DNA of 46,347 nt from Bacteroidota bacterium (GCA_013288385.1 JABDBZ010000009.1:1-46347); one strand, 5' to 3'; shown: positions 17,255-26,402, numbered from the stretch's first letter. Notes: generated by a model not told the origin, from the letters alone. Program-made: numbers and translations.

Positions 17255-18787
17255 ATGAAAAAAATATTTTTCTCTTTTTTGTGTTTATTATTCATCAGGA
17301 TAAACGTTGGTCAAAATGCGAAAGTAAGTTGGGGACCTGAACTCTTTAAACCAAGAAAAACAGATATTTCTATCCTTATAGGCTCAGACAAAAACTCTTT
17401 TTATTGTTTAAGAACTATAAGTTCATTTTTTAGCATAACAGATTATGCGTTTGAAAAATTTTCTAAATCCACTTTAACTTTAGAATATATAAAGCAATTG
17501 AGAATGCCCGAAATAAATGGACGTAAATTACAATTTGAAAAAATATTTCTTTTAGATAGCACCCTTATCGTTTTTGCATCCCGATATGATAGTGATCAGG
17601 ATAAATTTAGCGCATATGTAGAAAAAATAAATGCGCATGATGGCCTCCTCATAAGTGCTCCTGTAGAAATAGATTTCATTGTTTCGTACAAGAAAAGAAA
17701 CAGAGGTTCATTTAATTTTATTTTATCGAACGATAGTACCAAAATTTTAATTGCACATAATGAGCCATACGACAAATATTTAAATGAGAAGTTTTCATAT
17801 AAATTAATTGATGATAAAGCAAACACAATTTGGTCGGCTGCACTTGAATTACCTTATAGAGATAGATATGTTACCATGAGCAATTATTGCGTTGATAATG
17901 ATGGCAAGGTTTTTATGTTAGCCAGCATTAAAAAAGAGAAATCGGAAAGAGAAAGAAATAAACCAAGTTATAGTTATGATCTTGTGAGTTACGATAATAA
18001 ATCAAAAACGCTTAATGAAATGCAAATAACACTTGGGGATAAATATATAAGTGATATTAGTTTTGTTATTACTCCAAAGGGGAATATTGTAGCAGGAGGT
18101 TTTTATTCGAATAAAAATGCTGATGGACTTGCAGGATCATTTTATTTGTCAATAGATAAAGAAACCAATAAAATACTTTTGCAAGGCACAACAGATTTAA
18201 CGAGTGAATTTTTAAGTGAGTTTATGTCTGAACGACGAGCCAATAAACATAAAGAGTTATATAATTATAAAATAGATCATCTCGTATCACAAAATGATAG
18301 CGGTTTATATATGGTGGCAGAGCAATTTTATATAAATGTGGTAACTACTTGCAGTCCTAGAGGTGGATGCACGACTTCCTATTATTATTATTATAACGAT
18401 ATCATTGTTGTAAATTTTAATTCTGATGCTTCCGTTAGATGGATAAAACGTATTCCTAAAACACAAATTTCTACTAATGATTATGGTTACTATTCATCGT
18501 ATTCATTTGTGATGACAAAAGATAAATTAAACTTTATTTATAACGATCATCCAAAGAATTTAACCGGTGAAAGAAAATATCCAAAGAATGGCGTAAACAG
18601 AAGAATGATAACTGTATTATCTACTTTAGATTCAAAAGGTAATTTATCAAAAACACTAATACTTCCGGCAAAAGACGAAAGGATTTATACCCGTCCAAAA
18701 ATATCTTTGCAGCTAGGAACTAATCAATCTCTTTTTTACGCAATAAGAAAAAAGAAATTTAAGTTTGGAATTATAAATTATGATTAG
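17255..18787 (+). CDS. Secreted protein of unknown function
   Basis: A 510-residue protein that I cannot place in a named family. It opens with a clear signal peptide (MKKIFFSFLCLLFI, cleavage near residue 19-20). The mature part is rich in beta strands with recurring patterns of the form KxxLLxxGTTDL / GNIVAGGFYSNK, suggesting a propeller-like exported protein. A Tyr-rich loop SYYYYYND follows a SPRGGCTTS segment. There is no C-terminal sorting signal. The gene stands alone, with divergent hppA upstream and a flavoprotein gene 63 bases downstream. Codon use matches its neighbours. Confidence 0.75.
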   Translation: MKKIFFSFLCLLFIRINVGQNAKVSWGPELFKPRKTDISILIGSDKNSFYCLRTISSFFSITDYAFEKFSKSTLTLEYIKQLRMPEINGRKLQFEKIFLLDSTLIVFASRYDSDQDKFSAYVEKINAHDGLLISAPVEIDFIVSYKKRNRGSFNFILSNDSTKILIAHNEPYDKYLNEKFSYKLIDDKANTIWSAALELPYRDRYVTMSNYCVDNDGKVFMLASIKKEKSERERNKPSYSYDLVSYDNKSKTLNEMQITLGDKYISDISFVITPKGNIVAGGFYSNKNADGLAGSFYLSIDKETNKILLQGTTDLTSEFLSEFMSERRANKHKELYNYKIDHLVSQNDSGLYMVAEQFYINVVTTCSPRGGCTTSYYYYYNDIIVVNFNSDASVRWIKRIPKTQISTNDYGYYSSYSFVMTKDKLNFIYNDHPKNLTGERKYPKNGVNRRMITVLSTLDSKGNLSKTLILPAKDERIYTRPKISLQLGTNQSLFYAIRKKKFKFGIINYD

Positions 18788-18850
18788 AGATTTTCTTATG
18801 GGAGATAATGATTATTGTTTGCGACTAAAATTGTATCTTCAAGTCTTCTT

Positions 18851-20329
18851 ATGGAACATTACGATTTAATAGTTATTGGCGGTGGACCAAGTGGTTACGC
18901 AGGAGCCATGCGGGCTATTGATTTTGGCAAAAAGGTTTTAATTATTGAAAAATACAAAATTGGTGGAGCCGGTGTTTACAATGGCGTTTTGGCTTCTAAA
19001 ACATTGTGGGAACATGCCATAAAAGTTCAAATCGCAAAGGAATTATCTCCAGACTTCAAACCGAATTTTAATGATGTTTCAAAGATTGTAAATGAAGCCG
19101 TTTTTGAAAGAAAAACACAAATGACCGTTCACTTACAGATTTTACAAAAGCAAAATGATCGTTTACTATTTTATGAAAAAGGAGAAGGGTATTTGTTAGA
19201 TAAGAATATTGTTCAAATTACAAAAGAAGATGGTTCCATAAAAAAAGTGTCAACAGAAAATATTTTAATTACTACCGGGAGCAGACCTAGGAAACCGGCA
19301 AATATAATAGTTGATGAAAATATTATTTTAACGAGTGATGGTGTTAAAAATTTAACCAGTTTTCCCAAAAGTATGGTTGTATTAGGAGCTGGTGTTATTG
19401 GTTGTGAGTTTGCAACAATTTTTTCTTTGCTAGGAAACACAAAAGTTTCATTAATTGATAAAGCCGATCGGATTTTGCCTTTTGAAGATGAAGACGTAAC
19501 GCAGATCATTGAAACAAATTTAGAAAAACATGGTTGTCGTTTACATCATGGTGCTTCTCTTCAACGAATGAATATTGTTGATGGTGAAGTGGAATATGAA
19601 TTGAAATATAAAGACGGAAAGACAGAAGTATTCAGAGTTGAAAAGGCATTAGTAAGTATTGGTCGGGAACCAAATATTGAAGGTATTGGTTTAGAAAATG
19701 CCGGTGTGAAATTAAATGAGCGTGGTTGTATTTGGGATGATGATACGCAAACAAATATCAGTAATATTTATGTTGCTGGTGATGTTACTACAGAAGTTGC
19801 ACTTGTTAATGTAGGTGAACGAGAGGGAAGACATGCAGTTGTAAGAATGTTTGGTCCAATTGTGAAACCACTTTCTTATAAAAATATTTCTACAATCATG
19901 TTCTTGAATCCTGAAGTAGCTGCAGTAGGTATGAATGAACAAGAGTGTAGAGCAAAAGGGATTCCGCATAAAGTTGTGAAATTAGATTTTGCAACAAACG
20001 CAAGAGCCATTGCGATGCGAAAAACTAATGGATTTTTTAAGATCATCGTCACAAATGATAATGGAATGAGAATATTGGGGATGAGAGTTGTTGGAGAGCA
20101 TGCCAGTTCGGCTATACAGGCGGTAGCATATTTAATACATACAAATCAGGGTATTCGTGAATTGGCCGATATGATGCATCCACATCCAAGTATTATTGAA
20201 GGTGTGCAAGAGTGTTTGAGAATGTTGTTGAACAAATCAGTTTATAAACCTTACGTGTTTAAAGACAGATTAAAATGTTATGTATGTGAAAATGGTATTT
20301 GCACTCCAATAGAACATTTAGTAAATTAA
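18851..20329 (+). CDS. Disulfide-less dihydrolipoamide-dehydrogenase-like flavoprotein
   Basis: A 492-residue FAD/NAD(P)-binding protein of the class I pyridine-nucleotide disulfide oxidoreductase family. FAD motif: DLIVIGGGPSGYAGA (5-19). NAD motif: VVLGAGVIGCEFA. Second FAD motif: NIYVAGDV. The C-terminal dimer domain keeps the His-Glu pair in HPHPSIIE. The active-site motif GGTCLNVGCIPSK is replaced by GGAGVYNGVLASK, with Gly41 and Val46 in place of the two redox cysteines, so it cannot work like Lpd. The C-terminus instead carries Cys476, Cys479 and Cys484 (CYVCENGIC). The ATG at 18851 is chosen; a TTG 12 codons upstream adds no conserved sequence. Transhydrogenase or quinone reductase activity is possible. 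The DUF3307-like gene follows after 4 bases. Confidence 0.88.
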   Translation: MEHYDLIVIGGGPSGYAGAMRAIDFGKKVLIIEKYKIGGAGVYNGVLASKTLWEHAIKVQIAKELSPDFKPNFNDVSKIVNEAVFERKTQMTVHLQILQKQNDRLLFYEKGEGYLLDKNIVQITKEDGSIKKVSTENILITTGSRPRKPANIIVDENIILTSDGVKNLTSFPKSMVVLGAGVIGCEFATIFSLLGNTKVSLIDKADRILPFEDEDVTQIIETNLEKHGCRLHHGASLQRMNIVDGEVEYELKYKDGKTEVFRVEKALVSIGREPNIEGIGLENAGVKLNERGCIWDDDTQTNISNIYVAGDVTTEVALVNVGEREGRHAVVRMFGPIVKPLSYKNISTIMFLNPEVAAVGMNEQECRAKGIPHKVVKLDFATNARAIAMRKTNGFFKIIVTNDNGMRILGMRVVGEHASSAIQAVAYLIHTNQGIRELADMMHPHPSIIEGVQECLRMLLNKSVYKPYVFKDRLKCYVCENGICTPIEHLVN

Positions 20330-20333
20330 TAAT

Positions 20334-20711
20334 ATGAATTCTGTTTCATTCATCACGTTAATAACATTGTGTCTTTGTCATTGGGCCGCAGATTTTACAC
20401 ATTTAACAACCGATTGGATGTTGAATGCAAAAAAGTACGGCAAACCACTGTATCCAATTTTTATTCATGCTTTGGTTCATTCAATTCTTTTTTTTATCAC
20501 GGTGTTTTTTCTGTATGATATACACAAAGCTATTTTTGCAGGGATATTCCAATTAGTCACACATTTTTTCATCGATCTATTAAAAGGAAAAATAAGTTTT
20601 TGGTTTAAAAAGTTAGAAGATCCAGCTAATAAATTTCATTGGTGGTTATTTGGCTTCGATCAATTCCTACATCATTTGGTAATTATTATTATCGTTTATT
20701 ATATTTCTTGA
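20334..20711 (+). CDS. DUF3307-like membrane protein
   Basis: A 125-residue protein with three or four hydrophobic segments. The N-terminal pattern CHWAADFTHLTTDWM and the C-terminal FGFDQFLHHLVIII fit the DUF3307 family of small membrane proteins of unknown role, which often carry His/Asp pairs in membrane helices. The gene starts four bases after the flavoprotein gene, so the two are probably co-transcribed. It ends one base before the convergent histidine kinase gene. Confidence 0.75.
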   Translation: MNSVSFITLITLCLCHWAADFTHLTTDWMLNAKKYGKPLYPIFIHALVHSILFFITVFFLYDIHKAIFAGIFQLVTHFFIDLLKGKISFWFKKLEDPANKFHWWLFGFDQFLHHLVIIIIVYYIS

Positions 20712-20712
20712 A

Positions 20713-22140
20713 CTAAGAAAATTGGATAATAAATTCTGTACCCTTTTTGATATCTACTTTTAATTTACCGTCTAATTGATTTACTAACGAATTAATAAGT
20801 TGAAGTCCTAATGTTTTGGGATTAACTAAATCAATTTTTTTTGAAATTCCTTTTCCGTTATCACTCACAGATAATTGAAAGTGCTCTGTTTGATTTTGCA
20901 GCAACTTAAATCCAATTTTTATTTTACCACCACTTTTGTTGCCAAAGGCATATTTAAATGCATTAGAAAGAAGTTCATTTGCTAATAGTCCGCAAGGAAT
21001 TGCTTTATTCATGTCAATTCGTTTCAAATGAGGATCAATATTTAATTCAACTTTTATCTTTTTATTAAGATTATAAGTTTCAGAAATAAATTTTACCAAC
21101 TCATTTAAATATTCACTTGCTTTAATGTTTGATAGATTGTTTGTTTGGTAAAGTAACTCATGAATAAGCGCCATTGATTTTACTCGACTAATACTTTCGC
21201 GGTATTTTTCTTTGGCTTTCTTATCTTCAATAGTATTCGCTTGCAAATTGAGTAAACTTGAAATTATTTGTAAATTATTTTTTACACGATGATGAATTTC
21301 TTTAATCAAAAATTCTTTTTCACTTAAAGAAGTTTTTAATTTTTCCTCAATTTTTTTTCTCTCCAGAAATGTTGGAACAGAAATGGTTTGTTTAGAGTTC
21401 TTATGATTTTGAATATACTTTTCAATTTTTTGTGGCGGTGCCATAATAAATGTGCAATGCTTATCACCTTTTGCTCTGCAACTAATTTCTACAGAAGTTA
21501 AAGGAATACCAAAACTAGCCTCACACCAACCACTTGAATAGCCTGAATTCATAATACAAACAGGCGTGGTTGACTTCTTATTTGTTTTAATCCATGAATC
21601 GGCTTCAAAAGAAAAAGGATGATTGTATTTTAAAAAGAAATTTTCGTCAGGGCTGGGTTTGCTTTCTGGTAAAATATCTACAAAGGCCCAACCAGTATAT
21701 GCGAAATGTACTGGTCCTGCAGACATTTTACTAATAGGATCCTTCAGCTTCATTTTTTTATGAAAGTTAATGGCGTCTTCAGTGCCAATAACATGAGCCA
21801 TATCAAATAAAATATTTTTACCAATGTTCATAGCTTCTTCTTCGCCTCTATCTTTATATAAATTTTTAATAGAGTTTAAAAATTCATGAGATAGTGCCGA
21901 AGCTCTTACTAAAACATAACGTTCATTATTTATATCTATCGTTCCTTTGGAAGGATTAAATTTCAAGTCTTTGAAATAATTTCCAACAATTTTTTCTGCG
22001 TTATCGAAAATTGACTTAAAAGCTAAGGGTACTTTTACAGTATGGTTTCCCTCTTTTATTGGCAAATTCTTTTTTAAGGAAAGGTTTTCCTTTTGTAGGA
22101 TTTTAATTTTTGCTTCTAATTGCTGTATTTTATTTTTCAA
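20713..22140 (-). CDS. Sensor histidine kinase with XylR_N/V4R-type ligand-binding region
   Basis: A 475-residue soluble kinase with no membrane segment. Residues 1-30 are coiled coil. Residues about 36-235 resemble the sensor of aromatic-responsive NtrC activators: RYVLVRASAL, GPVHFAYTGWAFVDI, GYSSGWCEASFGIP and EISCRAKGDKHCTF, the last being a V4R hallmark. Cys195, Glu218, Cys221 and Cys229 reproduce the spacing of the zinc ligands described for MopR. A short coiled coil is followed by a HisKA_2 dimerisation domain with EIHHRVKNNLQIISSLLNLQ (phospho-acceptor His283 or His284) and an ATPase domain with NELLSNAFKYAF and DNGKGI. No response regulator gene is adjacent, so its partner is encoded elsewhere. 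Confidence 0.9.
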   Translation of the reverse strand: MKNKIQQLEAKIKILQKENLSLKKNLPIKEGNHTVKVPLAFKSIFDNAEKIVGNYFKDLKFNPSKGTIDINNERYVLVRASALSHEFLNSIKNLYKDRGEEEAMNIGKNILFDMAHVIGTEDAINFHKKMKLKDPISKMSAGPVHFAYTGWAFVDILPESKPSPDENFFLKYNHPFSFEADSWIKTNKKSTTPVCIMNSGYSSGWCEASFGIPLTSVEISCRAKGDKHCTFIMAPPQKIEKYIQNHKNSKQTISVPTFLERKKIEEKLKTSLSEKEFLIKEIHHRVKNNLQIISSLLNLQANTIEDKKAKEKYRESISRVKSMALIHELLYQTNNLSNIKASEYLNELVKFISETYNLNKKIKVELNIDPHLKRIDMNKAIPCGLLANELLSNAFKYAFGNKSGGKIKIGFKLLQNQTEHFQLSVSDNGKGISKKIDLVNPKTLGLQLINSLVNQLDGKLKVDIKKGTEFIIQFS

Positions 22141-22204
22141 GTGATTAACATTATTAATATTTAATAATGGAACAGGATCATACTAATTTACGATTTTTAT
22201 CAAA

Positions 22205-22242
22205 TAACAAAGCATTTAGTTTATTAACTAAATGCTTTGTTA
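22205..22242 (-). terminator. Long perfect hairpin after the thioredoxin-fold gene
   Basis: A 17-base perfect stem (arms 22205-22221 and 22226-22242) with the 4-base loop TATT lies 14 bases beyond the stop of the gene ending at 22257. No long T run follows on either strand, so it may act as a terminator or as a 3'-end stabiliser. Confidence 0.6.
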
Positions 22243-22256
22243 AACCACAAGGGCTT

Positions 22257-23771
22257 CTATTTATTTTTATCAATTTTTTCTAGGAATTTCAGGTAATCAA
22301 CTACCTGTTCTACACCAAGTCGTTTGGCTTTTATCTTTTTGTCTCTATCCAAAATATAAATAACAGGAGTAGAATAGATATCGTATTTCTCTTTTAAATT
22401 ATTTAAATGAATGGGATCAAATACATTGATGAAATCAAGTTTTTTTTCGATAATGAATTTCCTCCACGCATTAAAATCTTCCTTTGTATAAACAGCAACA
22501 GTTGTAAAATCGATTGTGCTCTTTAAACCTTTTAATTCTTCACTTAGTTTCGGAATCTCGGTTTGGCAATGCCCGCAATCAACCGACCAAAAAACGAGTA
22601 CTGTGTATTTTGCTTTAACCAAATACAAGGTTTTAAACATGGGAGTGAGTTTTTCTAAATTCTTATAATAAAGATCAGTAACACTTTGACTGGTTTTAGC
22701 GGTATCAAATCCCATTTTCATTACCTGCTTTCCAAAAGTAGTGTCTATCATATATAATTCAGGAGCCTTAGATTCTAATAATAAATTTCGCATGATGTCC
22801 GTACGCTCTTTAATTTTTTTTACGGTTTCATCACTGTAAACTTCTTTTGCTTTTCCGTTTAAAATATAAGTATCGCATATATGCACAAATACTTTATCGA
22901 AGCCCATAAGCTTCGTTTGTTCATATTTGTAAGTGAAATAACCCATTAAAATATTATATGCTAAACCATCTTGTTTACATAAGTGAAGTACTTTATCTAT
23001 CTCTTGAATGATTGTGTCCGGATGTTGAAGTATCACATTATCAAAATAGCGTTTTACACGGTCATCAAAAAAAGGCGTTCTTACAATACGGTCATCTTTG
23101 AAATCTATTCCATCAAAGAAATGATTCTTAAAATAATAATATTGATAAACACTATCCGGGCGACCATTTTTAGCTTTTGGAATTTCCTTTGGTTCTTTTT
23201 CCGATTTTAAATTCAATACGTCATAAACATAAGTACCCTTAGCTTTTGTCATGTAATCAGCTTCAAATTTGCGCACATCATCATTCATCGCTTTTAATTT
23301 CTCCTGGATAAATTTAGCGCTGTCCTCTTTGCTTTTTGTTTTTGACTGATCACGGAATTTATTGAACTCAACATTTTTGTTAGTGATAAAACGGATGTAA
23401 GTAATAAAAAGTTCATTTTCTTTACTCCCAACAACCTTTATTGTATTTACGATATCATTATTATCACAATTGAAAGTAAATTTTTGATTTTCATTTACAA
23501 ATAAATCAAAATAAATTGCTTTGCCCTGACTAACTAAAGTATAAACACCCTTATCAAGATCTTCTTTGCCTTTGAAATATACTTGTCCATTTTTAATTTT
23601 TTTACAAGTATCAACTATATACTGTTGGTCAAAAATATATTTAACAAGATACATCATGGTATCTTTGTTGCCTTTTATATTAAAATGGATGTCATAGCCA
23701 CCTTGAGCTATGGTATTCTTACTAAAAACAGTAAGAGCAATGAACAGTGTAAAATAGATTTTCTTCAACAT
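22257..23771 (-). CDS. Secreted thioredoxin-fold (TlpA/ResA-like) protein, copy 1
   Basis: A 504-residue protein. A signal peptide (about 1-22) leads to a beta-rich N-terminal domain of the DUF4369 type, then a long helical region (about 120-370) resembling DUF5106, and then a TlpA-like thioredoxin domain with VLVFWSVDCGHCQTEIPKL (Cys399/Cys402) and TPVIYILDRDKKI with the cis-Pro. The periplasmic role is probably thiol-disulfide exchange. It is a close paralogue of the product of the gene upstream (23836-25344), and the two share domain order and many identical stretches. A -7 element TATATTTG lies 20 bases upstream of the ATG. Confidence 0.88.
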   Translation of the reverse strand: MLKKIYFTLFIALTVFSKNTIAQGGYDIHFNIKGNKDTMMYLVKYIFDQQYIVDTCKKIKNGQVYFKGKEDLDKGVYTLVSQGKAIYFDLFVNENQKFTFNCDNNDIVNTIKVVGSKENELFITYIRFITNKNVEFNKFRDQSKTKSKEDSAKFIQEKLKAMNDDVRKFEADYMTKAKGTYVYDVLNLKSEKEPKEIPKAKNGRPDSVYQYYYFKNHFFDGIDFKDDRIVRTPFFDDRVKRYFDNVILQHPDTIIQEIDKVLHLCKQDGLAYNILMGYFTYKYEQTKLMGFDKVFVHICDTYILNGKAKEVYSDETVKKIKERTDIMRNLLLESKAPELYMIDTTFGKQVMKMGFDTAKTSQSVTDLYYKNLEKLTPMFKTLYLVKAKYTVLVFWSVDCGHCQTEIPKLSEELKGLKSTIDFTTVAVYTKEDFNAWRKFIIEKKLDFINVFDPIHLNNLKEKYDIYSTPVIYILDRDKKIKAKRLGVEQVVDYLKFLEKIDKNK

Positions 23772-23790
23772 AAATAATAAAAATTAATTA

Positions 23791-23798
23791 CAAATATA
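23791..23798 (-). promoter_or_regulatory. -7 element TATATTTG of the copy-1 thioredoxin-fold gene
   Basis: On the minus strand TATATTTG fits TAnnTTTG and ends 19 bases before the ATG at 23771. The identical octamer precedes the paralogous gene (25372-25379). No -33 TTG is clear. Confidence 0.55.
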
Positions 23799-23835
23799 GT
23801 TATTTCAAAATCATAATATTTTTAAAGGAAACACA

Positions 23836-25344
23836 TTATTTTATTTCCTGACTTTCAAAATATTCTAATAGGCCGGCAACTTGATCGGCCGCTATTTTTT
23901 TAGCTTTAATAATTTTATTTTTATCTAAAATATAAATTACAGGTGTAGAAATAATATCGTATTTGTCTTTAATGTTGTTTAGATGAATAGGATCGAATAC
24001 ATTGTAAAAATCAAATTTTTTATCAATAATATATTTACGCCATTTTTCATAATCTTCTTTTGTGTATACTGCAAATACTTTAAAATCAATTTTGCCTTTT
24101 ATTTTTTTCAATCCATCATTTAGTTTTGGAAGTTCTGTTTGGCAATGACTGCAATCAACATCCCAAAAAACTAATACGGTATATTTTGTATTTACCATAG
24201 AAAGTGTTTTGAACATTGGCGTCAATTTATCTAAATTTTTAAGATATAAATCTGTTGCACCTTTACTTGTTTTAGCAGTATCAAATCCCATTTTCATAAC
24301 CTTTCGACCATCAATAGTATCAATCATATATAACTCTGCTGCTTTTGAATCTATTAAAAGATTTCGCATGATGTCAACTCGTTTTTTAATTGCTTCAATA
24401 GTTTCAGTACTGTAAACTTCTTTTGCCTTTCCGTTTAAAATATATTTGTCGGCCATATGCACAAATACTTTGTCGAAACTCATTCGTTTATCTTGTTCAT
24501 ATTTATAAGTAAAATGCCCTAATAATAAATTATATACCATTCCATTTTCAGTGCATGCTGCCAAAACTTTATCAATCTCTTTGATTAACGAATCAGGAGA
24601 ATATTGATAAATAACGCCGTCAAAATATCTTTTGATTCGGTCATCAAAAAAAGGAATGGTTAAAATGCGATCATCTTTAAAGTTAACACCATCAAAAAAG
24701 TGATTTTTATAATAATAATATCTGTACAAGCTGTCAGGCCTACCATTTGAGGCTTTTGGAACATCTGTTGCTTCCTTTTCAGTTTTCATATTTAGGAAAT
24801 CGTAAACGAAAGTACCTTTTACTTTTTCCAAAAAAGACTCTTCAAATTTCTTTACATCTACATTCATAGCTATTAATTTTTCATTTAAAAATTTAATGCT
24901 ATCCGCCTTACTTTTGCCTTTTGTTTGCTCTTTAAATTTATTGAAAGCTGTATTTGTGTTCGTCATGTATTTTAAGTAGGCAAACATATTTTCATTTTCT
25001 TTACTACTAGTACATTTTAACGTATTAGCAATATCTTCGCGGTCGTAGCTTATAGAAAAATTATAGGAGTCATCGATCAGAAAATCAAAATAAATCGATT
25101 TTTCCTGACTCACTAATGTATATACACCTTTATCTAATGTTTTTTTGCCTTTGAATTCAACCACCCCTTTTTTAATGTGTTTACAGGTGTCTGAAATATA
25201 TTGGCGATCGAATAATTTTCTTACCAGAAACAGCATCGTATCTGTATTGTTCTTGATATTGAATTTGATATCATATCCATTTTGTGAAAAGGATGTAATA
25301 CATATCGCAATAATTAAAAGAGAAGTAAAAAATCGTTTTTGCAT
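23836..25344 (-). CDS. Secreted thioredoxin-fold (TlpA/ResA-like) protein, copy 2
   Basis: A 502-residue protein starting at the ATG at 25344; an in-frame upstream ATG at 25374 would add ten residues ahead of the signal peptide. The architecture is the same as in its downstream neighbour: a signal peptide, a DUF4369-like domain, a DUF5106-like helical region, and a thioredoxin domain with VLVFWDVDCSHCQTELPKL and TPVIYILDKNKII. Differences are scattered over the whole length, so this is an old tandem duplication and not a recent copy. The active-site dipeptide differs (Ser-His here, Gly-His in copy 1), which could tune redox potential. Confidence 0.88.
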   Translation of the reverse strand: MQKRFFTSLLIIAICITSFSQNGYDIKFNIKNNTDTMLFLVRKLFDRQYISDTCKHIKKGVVEFKGKKTLDKGVYTLVSQEKSIYFDFLIDDSYNFSISYDREDIANTLKCTSSKENENMFAYLKYMTNTNTAFNKFKEQTKGKSKADSIKFLNEKLIAMNVDVKKFEESFLEKVKGTFVYDFLNMKTEKEATDVPKASNGRPDSLYRYYYYKNHFFDGVNFKDDRILTIPFFDDRIKRYFDGVIYQYSPDSLIKEIDKVLAACTENGMVYNLLLGHFTYKYEQDKRMSFDKVFVHMADKYILNGKAKEVYSTETIEAIKKRVDIMRNLLIDSKAAELYMIDTIDGRKVMKMGFDTAKTSKGATDLYLKNLDKLTPMFKTLSMVNTKYTVLVFWDVDCSHCQTELPKLNDGLKKIKGKIDFKVFAVYTKEDYEKWRKYIIDKKFDFYNVFDPIHLNNIKDKYDIISTPVIYILDKNKIIKAKKIAADQVAGLLEYFESQEIK

Positions 25345-25371
25345 AATGTTGTTTTTGTTTATCAATGGATT

Positions 25372-25379
25372 CAAATATA
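25372..25379 (-). promoter_or_regulatory. -7 element TATATTTG of the copy-2 thioredoxin-fold gene
   Basis: On the minus strand TATATTTG lies 27 bases upstream of the ATG at 25344. It falls just before the stop of the preceding metallopeptidase gene (ends 25392). Confidence 0.5.
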
Positions 25380-25391
25380 GGGATAAGACCT

Positions 25392-26402
25392 TTATAGATT
25401 TAAAGATTGCACCATGATTTTTATTGACCCTTTATAAAATTTGTTAAAAGCTTTTTCAAGACTATCTTGCTTACTGTTGTACTGCATATAATCAATGAAA
25501 TATGCATTTTGCTCAAGCAGAATTTCTTCCTCTGTTATAGAAAGAAGCTTTTCTTTTTTAATTCCTTCTTTTTTTAATTTTTTTATCAAATGCAAAATCT
25601 CTTTTTGCTTCAAAAAAAGCCTTTTTGGATCTGAAAAAATGGAATCGAGGTATGATTTATAGTACTCAGTATTTCTATTTAAAAATCGATTTAATTTTTC
25701 TCTTTCATTATAATCATTAAGATATTCGTTCAAAGAAAGCGTATCTTTTTTTAAAAACTGAATGGTTGCTTTGTGCGCAATAAAATTGGCAAGATTTTCA
25801 TTGTCATTTATTTTATCGGCCTCGTAAAAGGTTGCATGAAAAAGTTCATGAAATAAGAGGTTGCAAAAATTCCCTGTTTTTTTCTTAAGATGGGAGCTTA
25901 AAAGAGGATCGCTCAGCCAGCCTAATGTACTCCAGGCTGAAACACTTCGTATTCCAATATCATAACCCATAGAAGCTAATTTATTTTTTTCTTTCAAAAC
26001 CAAATCTTCCTCAAAAAAACCTTTGTAGCTTACCTTTCCTATTAATGGGAAAGTCCATTCGTATGCACTTAATTTATACTTTTCGGAAGCAGTAATTACC
26101 CACAAAACAGGTTTGTTTTTCTGATTATAAATTCTTGTAAAATTTGTGGTAGACTTATAACCCAAGCTATCAATAGAAAATTGTTTGATTTTTGAAATGA
26201 GTTCCAGGTTTTTTGATTCATGTTCTGATAATTTATTTTCCTTTAAATAGGAATCTAAGCTTTGAGTACCCATTAAAATTTTTAGCTGACCCTTAGCTTG
26301 CCTGAGTAAATAAGTACTTAATGGATAATTAAATGCTGCGATCCAAAAAAAGAAAAGGAGTAAATAACTAATAACTAAACGGAAAAAGCGAACGTATAAC
26401 AT
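25392..26402 (-). CDS. Membrane-anchored zinc metallopeptidase (putative aminopeptidase, PF10023 type)
   Basis: A 336-residue protein with one N-terminal membrane helix (about 10-30). The family hallmarks are YLLRQAKGQLKIL after the helix, EWTFPLIGKVSYKGFF, SAWSTLGWLSDPLL, and the zinc motif HELFH (His185, Glu186, His189) followed by NENLANF with a third ligand candidate at Glu202. These match the DUF2265/PF10023 putative aminopeptidases. The catalytic domain probably faces the periplasm. Substrates are unknown. The C-terminal 120 residues are Lys/Leu-rich and helical. It diverges from the secreted gene at 26476. Confidence 0.85.
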   Translation of the reverse strand: MLYVRFFRLVISYLLLFFFWIAAFNYPLSTYLLRQAKGQLKILMGTQSLDSYLKENKLSEHESKNLELISKIKQFSIDSLGYKSTTNFTRIYNQKNKPVLWVITASEKYKLSAYEWTFPLIGKVSYKGFFEEDLVLKEKNKLASMGYDIGIRSVSAWSTLGWLSDPLLSSHLKKKTGNFCNLLFHELFHATFYEADKINDNENLANFIAHKATIQFLKKDTLSLNEYLNDYNEREKLNRFLNRNTEYYKSYLDSIFSDPKRLFLKQKEILHLIKKLKKEGIKKEKLLSITEEEILLEQNAYFIDYMQYNSKQDSLEKAFNKFYKGSIKIMVQSLNL

